In this document: piece after piece, positions 59,618 through 64,000 of the stretch
How positions within the stretch are numbered: the first letter of the stretch is position 1
How the letters are laid out: each line of letters starts with the position of its first letter
From: Betaproteobacteria bacterium RIFCSPLOWO2_12_FULL_62_58
GTDB lineage: Bacteria; Pseudomonadota; Gammaproteobacteria; Burkholderiales; SG8-41
Length of the DNA stretch: 64,000 nucleotides
Direction: 5' to 3'
Assembly: GCA_001772005.1 (NCBI GenBank)
Contig: MERI01000027.1
Coordinates: 1-64,000 of the forward strand
Notes under the pieces: generated by a model
Databases searched by the model: none
What the model was told of the DNA's origin: nothing
The model's input: only the letters and a program-made list of their open reading frames with translations
Program-made: the position numbers and the translations under genes

Positions 59618-61813
59618 CTAAGCGGCGGATTTTTGCCCGGCGCTGCGCGCCGCCGCCGACGGCAGGGAAACCGTCACGCGCGCGCCGTGCGGCGGGATAT
59701 TCATTATGGCGACCTGGCCGCCGTGTTCTTCGAGGATTTTCTTGACGATCACAAGACCCAGGCCGGTGCCCTTGGGCTTGGTCGTCACGTACGGCTCGAA
59801 CACCCGCTTCATCAGATGTTCCGGAAAACCGCTGCCGTTGTCGGTGACGGACAGGCGCACCGCGCCACCGGCCGCTTCGCTCGCGATCACGATGTTCGGG
59901 GTGGCGGTGTCCACGAGCGCGTCCTGGGCGTTCTGCAGCAGATTGTGGATCACCTGCCTCAGTTGCGCCGCATCGCCGATCACCGGCGGCAAGTCGGGCG
60001 CGAGTTCGAAGCGGATGCTTGAGCCCAGCGACTCATAGAGCGTCAACACGTCGCGCACCAACGCGTTGAGGTCAAGCTCCCGCATCGACGGCTCGGGCGT
60101 ACGCGCATACTGGCTGAAGGCGTCGACCATGCGCTTCAACGCCGACACCTGATTGATGATGGTCTGGGTCGAGCGCGCGAGGATCTCGGCATCATTCGCC
60201 GCGAGCTTGGGTTCGAGCTTCACCTGCAGGCGCTCGGCCGAAAGCTGGATGGGCGTGAGCGGGTTCTTGATTTCGTGCGCCAGCCGCCGCGCGACTTCCG
60301 CCCAGGCCGCATCACGCTGCGCCTGCAGCAAGCGCGTAATGTCGTCGAACACCACGACCGACCCGGTTTCCGCGCTCTGCGGCAGACGCGTGCCGCGCAG
60401 CAACAGCACCTGCATTCCGCCCTTCACCCCACGTTCGGCCTGCTGCTCCCACTCGCCGGCGCCGGCGCGCTCGAAGGCGGCGCCGATCCCCCGTGCGAGT
60501 GCTGCAAGCGAGGCGTCGTGCTCGCCCCACTGCTGCAGCTTGCGGCCGAGGAGCGGCCCGCAATCCACGCCCAGGATGTGCGCCGCGCTGGGGTTGGCGG
60601 AGCGCAGCCGCAGGCGGTCGTCAAACGCGAGCACTCCCGCCGACAGGTTGGCGAGTATGCTCTCGAGATAGCCTTTCGCGTGCGCGAGCTGCGCCTGGTT
60701 GCGTTCCGCCTGCGCACGCGCTTCCGCGAGCTGGAGCGTCATGCTGTTGAACGATTGCGTGAGCATGCCGAGCTCGTCGGCGCTCGCGACCGCGGCGCGC
60801 TGGCTGAAATCCCCTTGCGCCACCGCGCGCGTTCCCTCGGCCAGCACGTTGAGCGGGGCGGACAGCCGGTCGGAAAGCAGGAACGCGAGCGCGAGCGCCG
60901 AGAGCAGCGCGAGCAGGAGCGTCAACGTGAGCGTGATGCCGTAAAGCCGCTTCAGGCCCCGCCGCGCAAGAGTGAGTTCCTGGTATTCGCGATAGCCGGT
61001 CTGCACCGTTTCCGCATCCTGCGCCAGCTGCTTCGGCACCGGCTGCATGAGCTGCAGCACGCGTGTTTCTTCAGCGAGCGACAGCACGTTAACCGGTGCC
61101 AGCACGCGCAGATAGAGCCCGCGATCGGGGATCGATTCGATCGCGCTATAGGTTTGCTGCAGCCGGATCCTGCGCAGCGCGACGGCCCCGGGCGGGTCGG
61201 GCAAGAGTCCCGCGCGCTCGTTGCTGGAAAACGCGATCACCCTGCCGCGCTGGCTGAAGAGCGTGGCCTCCTGGACGCCCCCCTGCTCGCGCAGGGCGTT
61301 GAGCGCGGCGAGGTGCTCCGCGGGTGGCCGCACCGATAGCGTCTGCGCCATGGTGTCGGCTTTGACGACCAGGTCGCGCAGCATGTTGTCGAGCGCGCTG
61401 CGCCCGAGATTGAGTCCGCCTTCGAGGGCGCGGTCGAAGCGCACTTCGAACCACGATTCGATGCTCTTGGCAAGAAACTGCACCGAGACACCGTAGATCA
61501 GCGCGCCGGGCAGCAGCGCCATCAGCGCGAACAGCAGCACGAGCCGCAAGGTAAGCTTCGATCCAAACACGCCGGACTTGAGCTTGCGCCGCAGCGTGAC
61601 GAGCTGGTAGACCACGAGCGTCGCCAGGATCACGGCCACACCACCGTTGAGCAGCAGCAGCAGCGGATAGTGCTCGGCAAACAACGTGGTGTTGGCGCTC
61701 GCCGTGGCAAGCAGAAACAGACCCACCGCGCCCAGGCTTACGCTCAGGATCAACAAATACCTGATGCGGTTGTTTGCGCGCCCCGGTAGCGGCTTTTGCG
61801 CGTGCGGCATCAT
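59618..61813 (-). CDS. NtrY-like membrane sensor histidine kinase
   Basis: The 731-residue protein has four predicted membrane spans, with a periplasmic segment between the last two. A HAMP domain follows (about residues 325-380, LSDRLSAPLNVLAEG), then a PAS domain (ILANLSAGVLAFDDRLRL). The kinase core has the H-box RRLAHEIKNPLTPIQLSAER, an N-box (VIHNLLQNAQDAL) and G-boxes (DNGSGFPEHLM, GTGLGLVIVKKI). It phosphorylates the NtrX-like regulator encoded downstream. The ATGA overlap with the DUF4390 stop fixes the start at 61813. Confidence 0.92.
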   Translation of the reverse strand: MMPHAQKPLPGRANNRIRYLLILSVSLGAVGLFLLATASANTTLFAEHYPLLLLLNGGVAVILATLVVYQLVTLRRKLKSGVFGSKLTLRLVLLFALMALLPGALIYGVSVQFLAKSIESWFEVRFDRALEGGLNLGRSALDNMLRDLVVKADTMAQTLSVRPPAEHLAALNALREQGGVQEATLFSQRGRVIAFSSNERAGLLPDPPGAVALRRIRLQQTYSAIESIPDRGLYLRVLAPVNVLSLAEETRVLQLMQPVPKQLAQDAETVQTGYREYQELTLARRGLKRLYGITLTLTLLLALLSALALAFLLSDRLSAPLNVLAEGTRAVAQGDFSQRAAVASADELGMLTQSFNSMTLQLAEARAQAERNQAQLAHAKGYLESILANLSAGVLAFDDRLRLRSANPSAAHILGVDCGPLLGRKLQQWGEHDASLAALARGIGAAFERAGAGEWEQQAERGVKGGMQVLLLRGTRLPQSAETGSVVVFDDITRLLQAQRDAAWAEVARRLAHEIKNPLTPIQLSAERLQVKLEPKLAANDAEILARSTQTIINQVSALKRMVDAFSQYARTPEPSMRELDLNALVRDVLTLYESLGSSIRFELAPDLPPVIGDAAQLRQVIHNLLQNAQDALVDTATPNIVIASEAAGGAVRLSVTDNGSGFPEHLMKRVFEPYVTTKPKGTGLGLVIVKKILEEHGGQVAIMNIPPHGARVTVSLPSAAARSAGQKSAA

Positions 61814-62391
61814 GGCGTCACCGTCCAGCGGTACCAGTCGGAGCCGACGTTCCATTCGCGCGAGCCGAGGGTGCTCAACTGGAACGGTTTCGGCAACTGC
61901 GACGTGTCGAGCCGCAGCCGCAGCGCGGCGGTATAGGTGGTGTCTTTCCTCAGCGTGCCGGGCTCGATTTCTTCACGCCGGCGCAGGCGGCTCATCACTT
62001 CGAGCGCGTCGGCGAGCGCCCCGAAGTTCTGGTAGAGATTGCCGACACCGATGCGATACTGGCGGGTGAGCGCGTGATACGACAGGCGGTACTGCTGCTG
62101 GGTGGTGACGATCTTGTCGCTGAACCAGTACCAACGCGGGCGGAGCAGCTCGAATTCGAGCAGGAAATACAGCGATACGCCCTTGTTGAGCACGTCCTCG
62201 AGCGTGGGAGTGAGCGCGATCTCGAAGTTGGCCTCAAGCACGTAGCTGTCCTCGCCGACGGACAGTGAAGCCCTCCTGACTTCGATCCCGTCGGCGCGCG
62301 CGCAGAGCGGCGACCCGATCGCGAGCCACAGCGCGAGCAGCGCAGCGAGGAAGCTAATTCTTCTGCAGCAGCGCGTAGAAGAAACCGTCAT
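61810..62391 (-). CDS. DUF4390 protein, exported
   Basis: The 193-residue protein has a signal peptide (about 1-32, FLAALLALWLAIGSPLCARA) and one DUF4390 domain (GVSLYFLLEFELLRPRWYWF). Its function is unknown; the gene is typically found between rsmB and ntrYX in betaproteobacteria, exactly as here. Its start overlaps the end of rsmB by 38 bases and its stop overlaps ntrY by 4, so translation of the three is coupled. Confidence 0.88.
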   Translation of the reverse strand: MTVSSTRCCRRISFLAALLALWLAIGSPLCARADGIEVRRASLSVGEDSYVLEANFEIALTPTLEDVLNKGVSLYFLLEFELLRPRWYWFSDKIVTTQQQYRLSYHALTRQYRIGVGNLYQNFGALADALEVMSRLRRREEIEPGTLRKDTTYTAALRLRLDTSQLPKPFQLSTLGSREWNVGSDWYRWTVTP

Positions 62392-63637
62392 GCCGTTCGT
62401 CCGGAAGCATTTGGCCCATGGGCTGTTGTTGGTTGGTGTCGGCCCCGGGAAGAGTCAGGCGTTGCGCGTCGCGCTGGCGCTTCAGAAACTCTGCAACCTG
62501 CAAATGATTTTCCTCGTGAAACACCGAACACGTGGCGTACAGCAATTTACCACCACTGGCCAGTAACTGCCACAGCGCGTCGAGCATGCGCCGCTGCACC
62601 AACGCGAATTGCGCGATGTCCGCAGGGCGCCGCAGCCATTTGATATCGGGGTGACGCCGCACCACGCCGGAGGCGGAACACGGCACGTCGGCGAGGATGC
62701 GGTCGAACGGTCTTCCGTCCCACCAGTTGCCTGGGTCGCAGGCGTCACCGCACACTACGCGCGCCGCGAGCCCGAGGCGCGCGAAATTGGCGCGTACGCG
62801 CTCGAGACGCGCTGCGTCGCTGTCGAGCGCAGTAAGATCGACATCGGCAAGCTCCAGCATGTGCGCCGCTTTCCCCCCGGGCGCCGCGCACGCATCGAGC
62901 ACGCGCAAACCCGGGCCGAGATCCAGCAAGGGCGCTGCGCGCTGCGCCGCGGCGTCCTGCACCGAGACCAGCCCGTCGGCAAAGCCGGAAATGCCGGCGA
63001 CCGGCCGGGGCCGCTCGAGCAATACTGCAGCTTCCCCGATGGCGCGGGCTACGGTGCCGTTTGCCGCAAGCTGCGCGAGATAGGCCTCCATCGTCGTGCG
63101 TCGGCGATTGACGCGCAGTGTCAGCGGCGGATGCCGGTTGCCGGCATCAAGAATTGCGGCGTGATCGGCCGGATATTCGATGCGCAGCTTGTCGATCCAC
63201 CACTGCGGATACGAGAAGCGCCCGACATCCGAATGCCGCGCCTGGGCCACGAGCGCCGCGCGCCGACGCAGGAAAGCGCGCAACACCGCGTTGGCGAGGC
63301 CTTTGGCCGCACCGAGGCCGAGCCGTTCACAGGCGCGCACCGCGTGGTCGACGATGGCATGTGGTGCCGCCTTCGTGTATTCGAGCTGGTAGAGCGCGAC
63401 CCGCAGCAGCCCGCGCAGCTTGTCGTCGCGCAACGGCTTGTCGACCAGAGCATCGAGCAGGGCGTCGAGCCGGCCGAGAAAACGCAGCGTGCCGAAGCAG
63501 AGGTCCTGCGTCGTCGCACGCTGCTGCGCGGACAGGCCAGGATGGCCTCGCCACAACATCGCGAGCTCCGAATCAAGGCTGCGCCCGCCCAACACCTGAC
63601 CGATGACCGCGCTGGCGAGGCGCTGGACTTCCTGCAT
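62354..63637 (-). CDS. rsmB: 16S rRNA (cytosine-967-C5)-methyltransferase RsmB
   Basis: The 427-residue protein has the N-terminal NusB-like helical domain (VIGQVLGGRSLDSELA) and the C-terminal RNA m5C methyltransferase fold. VLDACAAPGGKAAHMLE is the SAM site, DVPCSASGVVRRHPDIKW has one catalytic cysteine, and LLYATCSVFHEEN has the other. It methylates C967 of 16S rRNA. The start at 63637 is 8 bases past the fmt stop; an alternative at 63661 overlaps fmt. Confidence 0.93.
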   Translation of the reverse strand: MQEVQRLASAVIGQVLGGRSLDSELAMLWRGHPGLSAQQRATTQDLCFGTLRFLGRLDALLDALVDKPLRDDKLRGLLRVALYQLEYTKAAPHAIVDHAVRACERLGLGAAKGLANAVLRAFLRRRAALVAQARHSDVGRFSYPQWWIDKLRIEYPADHAAILDAGNRHPPLTLRVNRRRTTMEAYLAQLAANGTVARAIGEAAVLLERPRPVAGISGFADGLVSVQDAAAQRAAPLLDLGPGLRVLDACAAPGGKAAHMLELADVDLTALDSDAARLERVRANFARLGLAARVVCGDACDPGNWWDGRPFDRILADVPCSASGVVRRHPDIKWLRRPADIAQFALVQRRMLDALWQLLASGGKLLYATCSVFHEENHLQVAEFLKRQRDAQRLTLPGADTNQQQPMGQMLPDERHDGFFYALLQKN

Positions 63638-63644
63638 AAAAGAT

Positions 63645-64000
63645 CTAGCCCATGCGCGCACCGCGCGCGACGTCGAATCCAGCGAGAAACGCTCGCGCGG
63701 GAAGCCGCTTGCCGCCCGCGCGTTGCAGTTCCATGAGTCGCAGCCCGTCCGCGCCGCAGGCGACCACTATGCCCGTCGCGCCGCTTTCGCACACTTCGCC
63801 CGGCGGCGCGCTGACGCCGCGCTCCACCCGGGCACGCCAAATTTTCAGCACCGCACCCTCAAGCGAAGTTTGCGCACCGGGTGCCGGACTCAAGGCACGC
63901 ACCTTCCGTTCGATCGCCTCCGCGCTTTCGGCCCACTCGATGCGCGCCTCGCGCTTGTCGATTTTCTCGGCGTAGGTTGCCCGGGCGGCCTCCTGCGGCC
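63645..64000 (-). CDS. fmt: Methionyl-tRNA formyltransferase, C-terminal part, cut by window edge
   Basis: About 117 codons are present. ATYAEKIDKREARIEWAESA joins the catalytic to the C-terminal domain, and LSPAPGAQTSLEGAVLKIW and LRLMELQRAGGKRLPARAF are conserved Fmt C-terminal motifs. The catalytic N-terminal domain lies beyond 64000. The enzyme formylates initiator Met-tRNA. It precedes rsmB as in other betaproteobacteria. Confidence 0.92.
   Translation of the reverse strand, partial: PQEAARATYAEKIDKREARIEWAESAEAIERKVRALSPAPGAQTSLEGAVLKIWRARVERGVSAPPGEVCESGATGIVVACGADGLRLMELQRAGGKRLPARAFLAGFDVARGARMG

Overview
The window is GC-rich, densely coded DNA from what looks like a facultatively autotrophic betaproteobacterium, probably an uncultured member of or near the Burkholderiales. 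Three things point there: the fmt-rsmB-DUF4390-ntrY-ntrX gene order at the right end, a form IA (green-type) RuBisCO operon with a divergent cbbR, and a large family of Bug/TctC solute-binding proteins, which is typical of that order. No rRNA, tRNA, CRISPR array or intact transposase was found.

Layout. (1) 1-5.6 kb: a minus-strand acyl-CoA carboxylase carboxyltransferase with its own 73-residue biotinyl protein, a divergent GntR regulator, an enoyl-CoA hydratase, an exported unknown protein and a glycerophosphodiesterase-like protein. (2) 5.7-16.8 kb: a sulfur-trafficking island. It holds an FNR-type box, a cysteine-rich PAS-LuxR regulator, two DsrE-like proteins, a 56-residue DsrH/TusB-like protein, a YeeE/YedE (TsuA-like) transporter, TusA, two tiny paralogous membrane proteins, a half-length UspA, two radical SAM enzymes, two glycosyltransferases and a periplasmic tandem rhodanese. 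Two near-identical dyads (AATGATG-N6-CATCATT) lie at exactly the same distance from a -10 element in front of the DsrE and rhodanese genes. I consider this the strongest candidate for an undescribed system. (3) 16.8-20.9 kb: a histone-tail/translation-barrel fusion, a MOSC protein, a potassium channel, and an integron-type gene cassette (DUF1780 gene flanked by two attC-like sites). One attC is interrupted by a 158-bp MITE-like element.

(4) 20.9-44.6 kb: two long minus-strand catabolic operons. The first starts at a LysR-flanked divergent promoter near 34.4 kb. It encodes TctC proteins, an M24-fold hydrolase, a carboxymuconolactone-decarboxylase-like protein, an SDR and a four-subunit biotin enzyme (biotin carboxylase, carrier, acyl-CoA carboxyltransferase, and a transcarboxylase-5S-like subunit). 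The second starts near 44.5 kb: amidohydrolase, cupin, tctCBA, two more tctC and another carboxyltransferase. Seven full-length TctC proteins and one remnant share a single TctAB membrane pair. (5) 44.6-58.3 kb: a G3E GTPase, then the Calvin cycle and lower glycolysis on the minus strand (cbbL, cbbS, fbp, prk, tkt, gap, pgk, pyk, fba), with cbbR divergent. (6) 58.3-64 kb: NtrX-like and NtrY-like two-component system, DUF4390, rsmB and partial fmt.

Intergenic regions carry an unusual set of repeats: degenerate tandem arrays with a strict 7-base period but a different unit at each site, 10-base-period hairpin repeats, and a TCAGGACAGG-type dispersed repeat. Some extend into genes: pgk's C-terminus, one TctC N-terminus, and a 17-residue in-frame insertion at a TctC signal-peptide junction.

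All calls come from reading the sequence and the translations. No database search was run, so family names rest on motif recognition and substrates are mostly unknown.
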